A stretch of DNA of 64,000 bases from Brachypterus glaber (lineage: Eukaryota > Arthropoda > Insecta > Coleoptera > Kateretidae): contig OY294047.1 in assembly GCA_958510825.1 (NCBI GenBank), forward strand, positions 53,427,365-53,491,364. Direction: 5' to 3'. Each line of letters opens with the position of its first letter. Position 1 is the first letter of the stretch. A program made the translations under genes and the position numbers. Shown here in pieces: positions 53,192 through 64,000 of the stretch. The notes under the pieces were generated by a model that worked only from the letters and a program-made list of their open reading frames with translations, was not told the origin of the DNA and made no database searches.

Positions 53192-54462
53192 AAGAAGAAA
53201 AAACTACCCACTAACCACATTTCAAAGAACGAGTTTTATGATTTTTGGTCCGGTTAGTGTAGATCCCTTACGAGCCGTTTTTGGACATACATAATATCGA
53301 CACTCCCAAGCAACAAGGATGTAACTCAAGTTAGACCCATTTTGAGTTATACTCATAGGTAAACGCCTTGAAAAAAGACACACATGGTGGTACTACTCAG
53401 GTTTCTCCACAGTCCACTTTAAGCAAAAGTTTACTTAAAATCACTAAAGTAAGAAATTCTAAACTTGAATATTATCAGAAACAAACAGTAAATAAACAAT
53501 AAATACTTAAACAGTTAAATAGAGAATTTTATAAGCTTTCAAATGATGTATCACACGAATTCCTTTTCCACTTCAATCATTTACCCACCCTTAAATAACA
53601 AAAAAAAATATTTTAGAAATTTAGCTGTCGTGAAAAATGACAATATATGAGTTACGGCTTTGTTGCTTGGGGGTATCGATATGTTTATGTAATATTATTA
53701 TGTTTATAGGAACTTTTTTAATGTAGAACCAACCGTAATAAGCAGTGTAGGTATTTAAAAATTATGTACTGTTTTTTTTTGTAAGAGTAAAATCATTCGT
53801 AAAAATATGCAGTTAGGGTGTTAAGCTTATGACAGCACTATTTATAGTAGTTTAATGGGGGCGTTGCCTTATTTTCGAATATTACCAATATCAGGATAAT
53901 ATATTATATTCTTAGTTTTTGATGTACATTCACCATGCATCATTGAAATTTAGATTTTCAACATTTTAGTATTTAATTTTTCGTCCTCGAACCGTGAAAT
54001 TTCACCTTCAAATTAGTTTTTCTCGAAAACGGCTAATCCTACAGTATTAGAACAAGAGTACCTTTTTTTTGTATTTTGTATGCATCTTGACCTGAGGAAT
54101 CATATTCAAAAAATAAAATTACAAAAAAGTTACACCGAAAAAATTTGGGACAAAAAACTAATAAGGCCCCCCAGTTTCGCATACCCCTGGTTAAAATAAG
54201 TTCATGAAAATAACATAGAAAGATAAGCTGTATTAAGGTTAGTTTACGTTCAAAACCTCGTTGCTGTATATTAAAGCGTTCCTGAGTTATTAAATAAAAA
54301 CCGATTATTTTAGCCACTTTCAAAGGGGCTTAGCTCCCTTACGACGCATTTTTAGACATATGTATAGGAACTTTTTTCATATTTTCCTATGTAGAATCAC
54401 CCTTTAAAATCAATGACATCATTTACTGGACATGCTGTATAAATATTACATCTAAATTACAT

Positions 54463-54535
54463 GTAATATTGATGTAAAATTGTAAAATTACATGTAATAT
54501 TGATGTAAAATTGTAAAATTACATGTAAAATCTCG
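54463..54535. repeat. Tandem repeat of about 31 bp
   Basis: TTACATGTAATATTGATGTA then AAATTGTAAAA is repeated about two and a half times. Confidence 0.8.
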
Positions 54536-55374
54536 TAAATTTTACTTGTACCTACGATTCTATTTATTTTTTACAGTGCAAGTGAAACTCAATGTAAAAA
54601 CAGCGTCGAGAGGACAGTCCAGTTAGTTTAAAGTTAAAAAGTTTTTTTTAGAGCTGGGAAATTCCTCAATATTCTGCCAGGCTAAAAAAAACTACATTAA
54701 AAACAACTTTCTAAAAAGTCAATTAAAAACAATTAGGTTAAAAATAAAGATAATTATTAAATAAAAACATGGTTTTTCCCAATATCATTCCATTTTATTG
54801 ATAAGAACGTTTTTTATACAGAAAACAATTTTTTAACACTTTTTTCTGAGCAACAAAAAATTTTTGAATAAAAAATATTCGCTTTTTTATGTTATTAATA
54901 GAGATTGTTTTTGTGCAGGGCCGTATCCTGAATTTAATTAGTGAATAACAAAAATAACTTGAATTTTTAAAGAAAAAAGTTTATTTAAATAATGTAAAAT
55001 TGTGCCATTTCCTTAAAAAATAATACATAAAAATAAAATAATTTAAATATTATTGCTTTTTATTTTTTTCTAGATTAAATGATATTTATTGCTACAGTAT
55101 TTAAGGTAGAGTTATACAAGACTAAAGGTTGGTTTACCCAAACATTAGCACTAAACAAACAATTTAACCAATAAAATAAAATTTGACAGATAAATCTGAC
55201 ATTTCATTGGTGAAATTCTTAGTTTAGTAGTATGATTGGGTAAAAAAACCTTTAAACTAAATATATTAAAACTTAAAGTCCAAACCAATAAAAATGCTTT
55301 AATTTCATTAGAAAATGTCTAGTTTGAGTGTTTATTTCTTTAGTTTCAATTATACGGATGGCTTGTTAGTAATA

Positions 55375-55808
55375 CTGGGTGTTTTATTTATGTCCACCCC
55401 TAAAATTAGGATTAATCTTCATTCAATAAAAACGAAACTTGGGTGATTTTTATAATTTTACACCGGCTATAAAATGGTGGATTTTTTTTGTTTTACTTCG
55501 TGTTTCGCCGGAATGGAACACCGTGTAATTTTTTACATTTTTGAACCCGGCCGATATTTCTATTTATAAAACTGATCATTTTTTTCTTTTTTACTTTTTT
55601 TTTCGTTTTTATCGTATAAAAACGAGATACACATAATTTACCTTGTTTTTACTTAAGCTTAAAAAACTATTAAACTAATATTAAAATAAAAATCAGTGAC
55701 AGCGATTAAGAGCTAAAAAACCGGGTTTTTGTCCAAAACTCCTGTAAACTTTTTTTTAGAGATAATTAATCTTAATTTTAGGGGTGGACGTAAATAAAAC
55801 TCAACCGG
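55375..55808. repeat. Shorter relative of the foldback at 30,836-31,683
   Basis: CTGGGTGTTTTATTTATGTC and TTAGGGGTGGACGTAAATAA are the inverted ends; the left side keeps AAACTTGGGTGATTTTTATA. Both sides are flanked by TA. Confidence 0.8.
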
Positions 55809-56149
55809 TATCTTATAGTCGTATTACTGGTGAAGGTCGCTTGCAAAACAACTTTACACTACGATATTTTAAGAACACCTTGACCAAAGACTTCCAACAT
55901 GGCAAAAAACTTTTGGTCAAAGTTTCAAGTCTTTATGTCAAAGCGTTCTTGAAATATCGTAATGTAAAGTTATTTTGCAAGCAACCTGCACCATTAATAA
56001 TACTTTATGACACACTGACATTTTGACATAAAATTTTCTTTTTTTTTTTTAAATGTGGCATTCGGCCCAAGCATGCGTGTTAATGAGCTTGAAATGTTTA
56101 ACAATATATCAAAAAATTAGCCAAATTTATAGTCGAAGAGCTTGTGACC

Positions 56150-57305
56150 ATTTTTATTTCATTGTTTTCTTTCAGCTGTATTTTATATATGTTTTACAGT
56201 ACATTCAAATTAAGCTATCTGCAAATTGCCAGGTTCTGGATCGGGTTTCTTTGGATGCTAGAAGCCCCGAACAGGTATATATATATATATATACTCGGCG
56301 CATTATCTAACTGAGTAACAAATTGGATCAAGGAAGCTATGATTAGTGGTTTAAAAATGACTTTTAGTAATATTTTTGTAGCCCATTGTGCTTTTGATAA
56401 TTTTTAACATTTAGGTTAAATTGACTGTCATTTTACGTCTTACAAATAATAAAAAAATCTGTTTAAAAAGTAAAACTTTGTTCAAAATTATAATAAAAGT
56501 AAGTTTTTATTCATAAAGTGCTATTATAAACTTAAATTTAACATTACCTGAATAAAATTACGGACCAGTATTATTTTAACTGTTATAGTGTTTACTTCAA
56601 AAATTTATAGAGCACTGCATTATATTACTTCATTTAAACAAAATGTTTATAGATTGATGCTTTAGTTTTCTTTTTATGCACTTTTCTTGTTATTTCTTCT
56701 TGCTAAAGCAAATTATTTGGATTTTTTTAAAAATGTCAAAATAATGTCTTAATTGACAATAAATTTTAAACAAGATGAAAACCTTACATAAGGAACTAAG
56801 TATATTCTGCCAACCAAATAACAAGAAACAAATGACCATCAACAAGATAGATAATGCGCGGAGTTTATATATAAAATATATTTTTAACTTACCGAGTCAA
56901 ACATATTACATTTAGATTAGTCTATTTTCACAGTTTTACACAATTATTCAGTAGGCCAAGGGGTAAAAAAGGCTTTAAAACGTTTATTTGACATATAACA
57001 CTAAAAAGTCTAAAGAATTTTCATTTAATCAAAATGTCATTTCATAAATTCTTACCCCTTGGCCCCAGAATTATTGTGTATAACTATGAAAATAGCTTAA
57101 TCTGAATGTAATAATTGTATATGACTTGTCAAGTTAAAAATAGATTTTTTTTCGTAGCTCATTGCCAGAGCTTTTGGAGTAGCACCCAAAGGAACCGGAT
57201 CCGTAGCCTGGCAATTTTAAAATAGCTTAATTTGAACTTACTTTAAGACATATATAAAAAACAGCTGGGAAAAAAACAATGAAATAAAAATGGCCACCAG
57301 TACTG
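56150..57305. repeat. Inverted repeat interrupted by a young MITE
   Basis: Left arm 56,140-56,275 (TTTTTATTTCATTGTTTTCT, CTGGATCGGGTTTCTTTGG) is inverted at 57,165-57,305. The MITE at 56,294-56,863 lies in the loop side, and a second small inverted repeat (GGCCAAGGGGTAA) spans 56,935-57,090. Confidence 0.7.
56294..56863. mobile_element. 570-bp MITE, near-identical to 17,490-18,072
   Basis: Ends CTCGGCGCATTATCTAACTG / AGATAATGCGCGGAG. Inserted next to a (TA)n run. Reverse orientation relative to the other copy. Confidence 0.88.
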
Positions 57306-58502
57306 TCCAGGGTTTTTTGTTTTAAAATTTAATTTTGAAAAGTTTTACATAAGAATTTTAAAATTGAAAAACGTCAAAATGTGTGACCTATTTGAAATTA
57401 GCCATCGATGTATAACTTGGCTATTTGTATATTTTTTTTTTAAGAAATGTCCTCTATTGCAAATTTTCTGTATTAATAACTCAAAAACGGGAATATTTGA
57501 AAAATACACTGCCAAGCAAAACAATCAATTAAAATAACATCTTAAAAATGTTTAGAAAACTTCTCCCTTCTTTAAATTCCAAACCAAAGATCCTGCTATT
57601 TTCTAAATACAGGGTGTTACGAAACTCGCGTACCCAATTTATACAGGGTGTTTTTCTTTTTAGTAAACGACCTTAGAAGGTGCAACTTTCTTACTTGTAT
57701 TTATTTTCAGTTTTACAAATTGAAGATATTTATGGCGTACTTTAAAATATACCCATTTTGCTTGACATTGTTAACAATTAACATTTTTTTTTTATTTTTT
57801 TACAGTTTTTTTAATGAATATTGAATTTTATTTAAAATAAGTGTTTTTCTGTGTATCAACGATTTTTGAAAATCGTATTTTTGTGTGTGTATACGTAGAC
57901 CTGCTGTTGATCGTCGCCGCCTCTTCTTTTATTTATTTATTCTCGTTCTTCATATTTATTATTTTATTTAGGTATTTATTTTGTTTATTTTTTTACTGAC
58001 AATTTGTTGTTTTAACTGCTGATGTTTTTTTTTTTGTTTCGCGTGTTGGATATACATCGACAATCAGATCTCATTTCACTTGCAGATTTTCATTTTGTTA
58101 ATTTACCGCTCCCGCGATTTTTGATAACTTCTTGGCCTTCTGAAAATAGAGAAAGAAAAATAGATGAACAGTGGCAATAGTTTCCAGTAGTTGACGCAAA
58201 AAGACCATTTCGGCGGACGTGCTCCAGCAACAACTTTGCTATCATTGCTACCATTCACAGCGCGTGCGCCGCTAGAATAGTGTTATACGGTAGTTTTGAA
58301 TTTTTCAACATTTTCAAAAGCCATCCTAGACAAAAAATTCTTGGATATAAATTTGTTTCATGTAAAAATAAGAAACATTTTTTGTCGTCTGTCCGTCCGT
58401 CCGTCCGTCCGATGTCACGATTTTTGTTAACACGATAACTCAAGAAAGTATAATCCGATCGACTTGAAATTTTCAGGAAAAATCAAGTTCTATGAGGGAA
58501 AA

Positions 58503-58605
58503 ATGACTCTTAAAAGTTCTGTCCCTGGTGAAGCCCCGTTCCCGACCTGTCCCTCTGGTAAGTACTATCCTGGGACAGCAACCCGTCCATCTGGGACTGG
58601 TATAA
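58503..58605 (-). pseudogene. Partial, internally deleted copy of the Upf1 terminal exon
   Basis: Positions 58,518-58,605 repeat the exon segment 58,951-59,035 with only a few differences, and 58,503-58,517 repeat the flank at 58,861-58,875. The 75 nt between these two parts in the gene (58,876-58,950, holding the real stop and the donor-like site) are missing. The copied frame stays open, reading [16 protein letters not shown] then [14 protein letters not shown] and stop. It lies in the same orientation 3' to the real exon, past the AATAAA at 58,751. Most likely an inert tandem-duplication remnant; an alternative last exon is possible because TACCAG precedes the copied part. Confidence 0.8.
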
Positions 58606-58750
58606 GTATAAACTCCCAAAAAGCCTGTATTCATATACATGCCTGTACACATGTATATACAGGATTTTTGGTAGTTTATACTTGTTTCGAACTTTTTCCA
58701 AGACTTTTCCTTATCACATAAGATGCATCGTATTTTGCAATAGGTGCTAT

Positions 58751-58756
58751 TTTATT
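58751..58756 (-). terminator. Poly(A) signal AATAAA of Upf1
   Basis: Minus-strand AATAAA about 135 nt downstream of the Upf1 stop; the only canonical signal I see close to the gene end. Confidence 0.55.
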
Positions 58757-58891
58757 CCAAGGTATTTTTTTACACGTGCGATAAAGAATATTTTTTCAAA
58801 TAAAATGTTTTCATTTTAAAAAATTCACTTTTGGACACTCAAAAGAAAAAAATACTGATTATGACTCTTAAAAGTACTCACCGAAATGTAA

Positions 58892-59374
58892 TCAATAGGG
58901 CTGCGAGAACTGCGCTCCGGGCGGCTGATAGAACCCTCCTCCCGCTCCGCTCTGTCCCTGGTGAAGTCCCGTTCCCGACCTGTCCCCCTGGTAAGTACTA
59001 TCCTGGGACAGCAAACCGTCCATCTGGGACTGGTATTCCACCATGTACGGGTCCTGACTCAACATCTCCGCCTGCGACAACCCGGGCTGGGACAAACTGA
59101 ACCCGCCCCCAGGTTGGGACAGTCCCGGCTGGGACATTCCCAAACTCTGCGAGAAGGGTTGCGTTTGGTCTTGTTGCGACAACCCGCTCAACAGCATGTT
59201 GTTTGACAGTTTGTTGTTGTTGTTTTTCTGGCGCATGTTCGGTTTTTGGTTGCGGTTGCGCTGGTTGTTGTTGGGTTGTTGGTTTTGCTGTTGGCGAGCC
59301 TGCAGGGCTTGTTGGTGTTGGTTGTAGAAACGTGGCGGGATGTGGGCCATGTTCATAAACATGCCTACTGGTAC
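58892..59374 (-). CDS. Upf1: Upf1 terminal coding exon, SQ/Gln-rich tail
   Basis: Begins [22 protein letters not shown]. It continues as a Gln/Asn-rich stretch ([15 protein letters not shown]) and a series of Ser-Gln and Ser-Gln-Pro units ([31 protein letters not shown]), and ends [22 protein letters not shown] at 58,894-58,892. Eleven nucleotides after the stop is a donor-like CG|GTGAGTAC, so a 3' UTR intron is possible. AATAAA on the minus strand at 58,756-58,751 is the likely poly(A) signal if the site is not spliced. Confidence 0.93.
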   Translation of the reverse strand, partial: VPVGMFMNMAHIPPRFYNQHQQALQARQQQNQQPNNNQRNRNQKPNMRQKNNNNKLSNNMLLSGLSQQDQTQPFSQSLGMSQPGLSQPGGGFSLSQPGLSQAEMLSQDPYMVEYQSQMDGLLSQDSTYQGDRSGTGLHQGQSGAGGGFYQPPGAQFSQPY

Positions 59375-62300
59375 CTGGAAGAGAAAAACAAGACAAGAAT
59401 AAATTATCTACCAAGACAAAATTATGAGCCAAGTTAAAAAAAAAATAAGAAAGTTGTTTAACCCGCAAAGGCATAGTGTAACCATATGGACACAACATAA
59501 TTTAACTAATTAAAATATGTTTTTTTATAAATGTTAAACATATTGATTTAGTATAGTCACTTAAATATAACAATTAACCCCTAAAGCTCCTGATCAATTT
59601 ATTTGCGCAAATCGAAAGCAAATTTTAAGAATTTGGTGCAACCGGTGTTGATGCTTTAATGTTGATGATAACTTTATGGTCTGTTTCTTCAAGCAAGATA
59701 GTAAATTCAAAATCGCACATTGAATATTTTCAAAACATATTCGAATATGAGATGTGCGAATATACTGCGTAGTTTATTTTATAAAACATTATATTCTATA
59801 CACAAACATATACTATTCAAACCTGTCGTAAAAATATTTACTGTGCGATTTTTAATTTGCTATCTTGCTTGAAAAAACAGACTATAGTACGTAATAAGGC
59901 GAACATTTCAAGCTAAAAAAACCATATATGTGAATATTTTTATTATTTTTGCATTGCTTGTTTATGGTTTTTAATAAAAAAAAAATATTTTTAGGTTGAT
60001 TTTAATAACGGGAGTTTGCACCTGTAAAAAAAGATTTTTCAGCAAATTTAAATAACGGGTGTACTTTTAAAACCAACCATAAACTTACCGGTAAATTCAT
60101 GCCTCCGGCCTGGGCCCGGTCCTGAGCGATGTAACTGATCGGATCGTGAGTTCTGCCGAACATGTCCAACGGTGGAGGGGGCATACCGCCCATTCCACCC
60201 CTGTTGGCGTACGCGTAATTGCCCCCGTTAGTCATGTTCATTCCTACGGTTCCGGTCCTGTCGTAGACAGATCCTGAAAGAAAAGAAAAAGTGAAAGTTT
60301 GGGAACGTTCAAGTATTACGTAACGCAAAATTTGGCCATTTTTGAGCCCCCCGCCATGTAACGCGGCGTAACATTTTCGAGTACATTAAAAACAAGGTTA
60401 GTGATATCCCCTTTTCCCTTCTACACCCTTATTACAACCCCTAAAGCAGTCCACTAGTTCTCGTTTCGTTTCGTTAATTTAAAGTCGCTATATGCTAGGT
60501 TAGATAGTTATCGAAGGCATAGTTTTTTATCTTAGTCAAGTTTTATCTCGTAAACATGGTACTACAAGCCGGATTGCGAACTAAATGGCCGATTTCAGCG
60601 TTATGACATTTTGACTGAAAAATGCATAGGACATATTTTTGTAGAAATTTACTTGAGATTTATTTTTGTTTAAAAATTACATTTATTTCTTAAAAAGCTT
60701 AAAAAGATCGTAATCCGGCTCGAAGGCCCATGTTCACCAAAAAAATTACCAAATTTTTGAATTGGCATTAAAACTGATAAAAAAAATTAAAAAAATCGTT
60801 TTTTTAAATAATTTACCTGGAACAAGGGCTTCCCTGGCATCAAACATCGAGGTGGTCATGAAATGTGACCCAGGATTGTCCATATTCATCAATTTTTTCG
60901 GCTTAGCAAACTGAATCACACTCTCTTTCAAGTTGGTAAGGGGCCCTTCCACCAAAACTTTCTGCTCTTTGTAGAATGACAACAAATGGTTCCACAAGGG
61001 CTGTTTTGAGAGCACTTTTGGATTTCCTACTATTATGATTCCGTATTTCGCACGGGTCAAAGCTACGTTCAACCTTCTCGGGTCATTTAAAAATCCTATT
61101 CCTTGATGTTCATTCGAACGTACACAAGACATTATAATTATGTCCTTTTCTCTGCCTTGGAAGGCATCTACAGAAGCTATTTCGATTTCCTGGTAAACTT
61201 TAGTATGTAGAGAACCTTGATATTGCATATATTGCACCAAATAAGCTCTTTGACCTTCGTATGGTGTTATAACTCCAATTTGTTCAGGCTTAACTCCAGA
61301 ACGTAAGAACCTAGTTGCTATTTTTTCAACGTTAGCAGCTTCAGTACGATTCAAATAACTCGTTCCAGAACCCGCTATCTCCTCTTGTCCTTGAGTTACC
61401 AAGAAAAACATCGGACGATCGATCATAGGCCAAGGGAAATCGATTTTACTTAATTTTCGGTCTTCAGCACTGACGCCATTTTGAAGACTACCTTCGTAGA
61501 AGAAGTTTGAAGGAAATCGACTCAATTCGGGGTGCATACGATATTGTACTTCAAGTCTGAAAGGTCTTATTCCTAGGACTACTAATCGTTCGAATAAACT
61601 TTGAGATAAACCAGCTCGGGCTGCTTTTTTACACATTACGACAGGTCCCAATTGACAATGATCGCCTACTAGGATTAGTTGTTTAACCCCTAATACCACA
61701 GGAACCATACATTCAGGTTCTGTAGCCTGCATACTTTCATCGATAAGTATTGAGTGGAATTTTAGTCTAGCTAATCTAGGGTCCCCGGCACCCACACAGG
61801 TGCAACAAATAACGTCAGCTGCCTCGAGAAGTTCCTTTTCGGCTAGTTTTTTCAACATTCTATACCTTTTCTCATCGACAGAACTCAATTCGCCTGTTTC
61901 ATCTTTTAATTGTTGCAATTTTTGGAGTTCGCTATTTTGCTCCATTTTACGTATTTGATTGTGAAGGGCTAAGAACGAAACAGGGCTATCTATGGCCTCT
62001 CTAGATTTAGCGCATAACCTCACAACTTTGAGATTAGTTTTATGGATTTTTTCGGTCAGTTGATCGACCGCGGTGTTACTTGGCGCACAAACTAGAACAG
62101 GGCCGTTTTGCTTAACTAGTTGGTAGACTATAGTAGCGCTGGTGACAGTTTTACCCGTTCCAGGTGGGCCTTGAATTAGAGACAGAGGGCGCTGCAAGGC
62201 GTGCTTAACCGCGTAGACTTGGGAGCGATTGAGGTCTGGCAAATTGGGGGCAGAAAAATGTTTCGGGAGGTGGCAACGAAAGAGAACATCCTCCACTTCG

Positions 62301-63394
62301 TGTCCCAGGAGGCGGTGATAGATGTAAGCCGAAACGGAACTGTCGTCTACGGCGAATTTGCGCAGGGCTTGTTGCATTCTGTGAAAAAAAAATATTTTGT
62401 AAATATTTAGCGTCAAAGTTAAAAATCCTACCACTCACCTGTCAAAACTGGTACTCTTCCAAATGAAATCGACCACAAAACTGCTGCTGTTGCAATCGCT
62501 TGGCGCCCCCGCACCGTTCTTTAGCTCTATCCCGATGTCTTCCCCATAGTTATCCGGGACCTTGATCACGTGCCCGATTCCGCTCCAGGACTTGTGCATC
62601 TCCCCCACGTATCTCAATTTCAACTCGTCCCCGTGCATTAGTTTCATGTCTCCGTCGGTTTTAGCCAGGGTGAAGTAGGCGATTGTCTTTTTGTTTAGTC
62701 CCACATCCCATCGTACTTCGATGTTTTCCTGGGTCTGGGATTCTTTCAGACGCTTGTCATAATCGGCTTCTAGTTTGACCAATGGGCCGAAGATGTTTTG
62801 GTACTGGTAACCGTCTTCATAGCGCAAAAGGACCTGGGTGGAATAATTGTAAACTTAAAGTTTGAATAGTCAGTTTAAAAACCTTAAAGGAGAATAAACC
62901 TAACTTACTCTTTTTAAAATGGTTATGGCATTATTTTTGAATTAACTAAGGCATTTGATAATGTTGATCACAAATTTTCAGTAAAACAATCAATATTACG
63001 AAAATTAATTCGCTAGGTCAGTTAAATCCAGAGACGCTTTTTTTTAATATAAGAGATCTCTAGTTAAGTCTTAATATTTCTCAATATTAATGTTGAATAA
63101 CGCAGTATCTTTGATGCTTCGCCAAAATCCAATAAATACGTTTTCAAAATAACCTAAAATAGGGGTATTATTAAAACTGACCTGTTGAGGCTCTTCGTCG
63201 ACCCCGGGTCTTTCCAGGTCCTGGAAAGTTGCGTCCACATTCTCCTTCCACAGCTCTTCCAGCTTGTTGATTTGCTGCGCGGAAATTTGGCGCGCCCGCA
63301 ACTGCTCCTGTTCGGACGGGACTTTCACAAGCCAGGTGAGGAAGCAACGGTCGGCGATTAGGGGTTTCCATTGGTCCTGGTCCCAGTTCATGTC
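58892..63394 (-). CDS. Upf1: Upf1/Rent1 NMD RNA helicase, 3' part (five exons; 5' end outside window)
   Basis: An ATP-dependent superfamily 1 RNA helicase, the core of nonsense-mediated mRNA decay. Exons here, in transcript order: 63,394-63,182; 62,833-62,439; 62,378-60,817; 60,273-60,089; 59,374-58,892, giving 946 residues in frame throughout. The first exon starts at DMNWDQDQW, inside the region after the CH zinc-binding domain, so the N-terminal residues (roughly 200 in human) lie beyond 64,000. The 1B domain (exon at 62,439) carries [20 protein letters not shown]. The helicase core is in the next exon. The C-terminus is rich in Ser-Gln and Gln/Asn, with [12 protein letters not shown], the SQ sites phosphorylated by SMG1. 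The sequence is extremely close to the human protein in the core. Confidence 0.97.
59675..59886. mobile_element. 212-bp MITE in the last Upf1 intron
   Basis: TATGGTCTGTTTCTTCAAGC and GATAGTAAATTCAAAATCGC are inverted at the right end (TTTTTAATTTGCTATCTTGC). No coding frame. Confidence 0.85.
60817..62378 (-). CDS. Upf1: Upf1 helicase-core exon
   Basis: A single 1,562-nt exon encoding both RecA domains. Visible motifs: the Q-motif region with [14 protein letters not shown], Walker [13 protein letters not shown], motif Ic [12 protein letters not shown], the regulatory 1C insertion ([20 protein letters not shown]), Walker [11 protein letters not shown], motif [14 protein letters not shown], motif IV VQYRMHP, motif [11 protein letters not shown] and motif [12 protein letters not shown]. 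The acceptor is ttttcacag and the donor GTAAAT. All catalytic residues appear intact. Confidence 0.96.
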
Positions 63395-64000
63395 CTGAAT
63401 TTATGTTTTATTTTAGAAACGATATTATTATTATTATTATTATTATTATTAGTACAAAAATCCAGAGGCATTAATGCCTAAGACAAGTTGTCCTATCTGC
63501 AAAAATTCACTTTTTGAGATAAGCACACCATTGTATTGCATTACACTAGCCCCATGTTCCTACTAAAAAGAAATGTCCTATCTAAAACCCAAATCCTGAA
63601 AATTAGCCTAAAATGTTTGTCCTATGTGAAAAATTTTCAATGTTTTCTAAATAAAACTAGATGAAACGTTGCAAGCACCCTGTCAAAACATCCGTATTAT
63701 TATACACTTGAGCCATATAGTTTGCAAATTTCAAACTAGGTGTTTTGTTTGTTTTTAAATTCTGTATCTTTAAAACATTATGTTCTAGCAAAAAACTGTA
63801 TATAACATTTTTTCTTAAAAAGATCTTTTACTTAAAATATAATTTTTTGAAATCGGGTTATAAATATATGAGATATGCTAAAAAAACCTTTTACTGCTTT
63901 AAACGCCAATATCTCGAAAACAATGCGTTTTCAATACATCGGCACTCTTAGGAGCACTAAGTGCCGATGTAATTGTCCTAACTAGTCTTTACTAGACGAA
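63395..64000. other. Upf1 intron running to the window edge
   Basis: Holds an (ATT)n run at 63,424-63,450 and, from 63,660 to 63,985, the inverted right half of the ACATCGGCACT element, ending in its terminal hairpin. The next upstream Upf1 exon is outside the window. Confidence 0.75.

Larger units (their letters stand above)
52387..58891. other. Upstream of Nans to end of Upf1: repeats, no other gene seen
   Basis: Contains the Nans promoter side and the Upf1 3' end. MITEs and foldbacks (separate entries) cover much of it. The remainder (53,200-54,300, 54,550-55,370, 57,300-58,320) is AT-rich; open frames here have no recognisable similarity. Confidence 0.65.

Noticed and set aside
58408..58428. 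GTCCGTCCGTCC run as a CRISPR or telomere-like array
   Set aside because: It is a tetranucleotide run within a dispersed repeat; no spacers and no telomeric TTAGG or TTGGG units.
58998..59498. 166-codon minus-strand frame
   Set aside because: Alternate frame of the Upf1 terminal exon and adjoining intron; no family resemblance.

Overview
The window is AT-rich nuclear DNA from an animal, most likely an insect and perhaps a beetle. I base this on small exons in large introns, GT/AG splice sites, the five conserved animal genes, and dense short inverted-repeat transposons plus a LINE with an ATTCT tail. Species cannot be set from the sequence. I found no bacterial or viral genes, tRNA, rRNA or CRISPR array.

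Five protein-coding genes can be modelled from splice-site logic, unbroken reading frames and recognisable families. From left to right: (1) Gld2, a cytoplasmic poly(A) polymerase, minus strand, nine coding exons, 26,831 to 11,391, 848 residues. (2) Sugp1, a splicing factor with SURP and G-patch domains, minus strand, ten coding exons, 46,792 to 31,774, 956 residues; its last coding exon is only 27 nt. (3) Utp11, an SSU-processome protein, plus strand, single exon, 47,362-48,072, divergent from Sugp1. (4) Nans, sialic acid synthase, minus strand, four exons, 52,386 to 48,160, 350 residues, tail-to-tail with Utp11. (5) Upf1, the nonsense-mediated-decay helicase, minus strand, 63,394 to 58,892, with its 5' exons beyond the right edge. 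In every model the exon phases agree at each junction, which is strong internal support. Four of the five genes act on RNA (tail extension, splicing, rRNA processing, NMD); this may be chance.

The rest is repeats. Positions 1-11,390 hold no recognisable gene, but do hold several foldback elements with arms of about 70-400 nt and many short MITEs. Gld2 intron 5 holds a LINE fragment broken by a hAT-like MITE, a second MITE that itself contains a third, and an internally deleted Tc1-like transposase. At least six repeat families occur several times in the window, in both orientations, inside introns of the genes.

The observations most worth checking are: oppositely oriented near-identical repeats flanking Gld2 exons 3-6 (a circular-RNA arrangement); a 17-bp repeat lying on a Gld2 splice acceptor and read in three frames; a partial copy of the Upf1 terminal exon just past its poly(A) signal; GC-cored hairpins with unrelated arms; and a MITE 17 nt upstream of a Sugp1 splice acceptor. 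I did not find anything that I would claim as a wholly new biological system.
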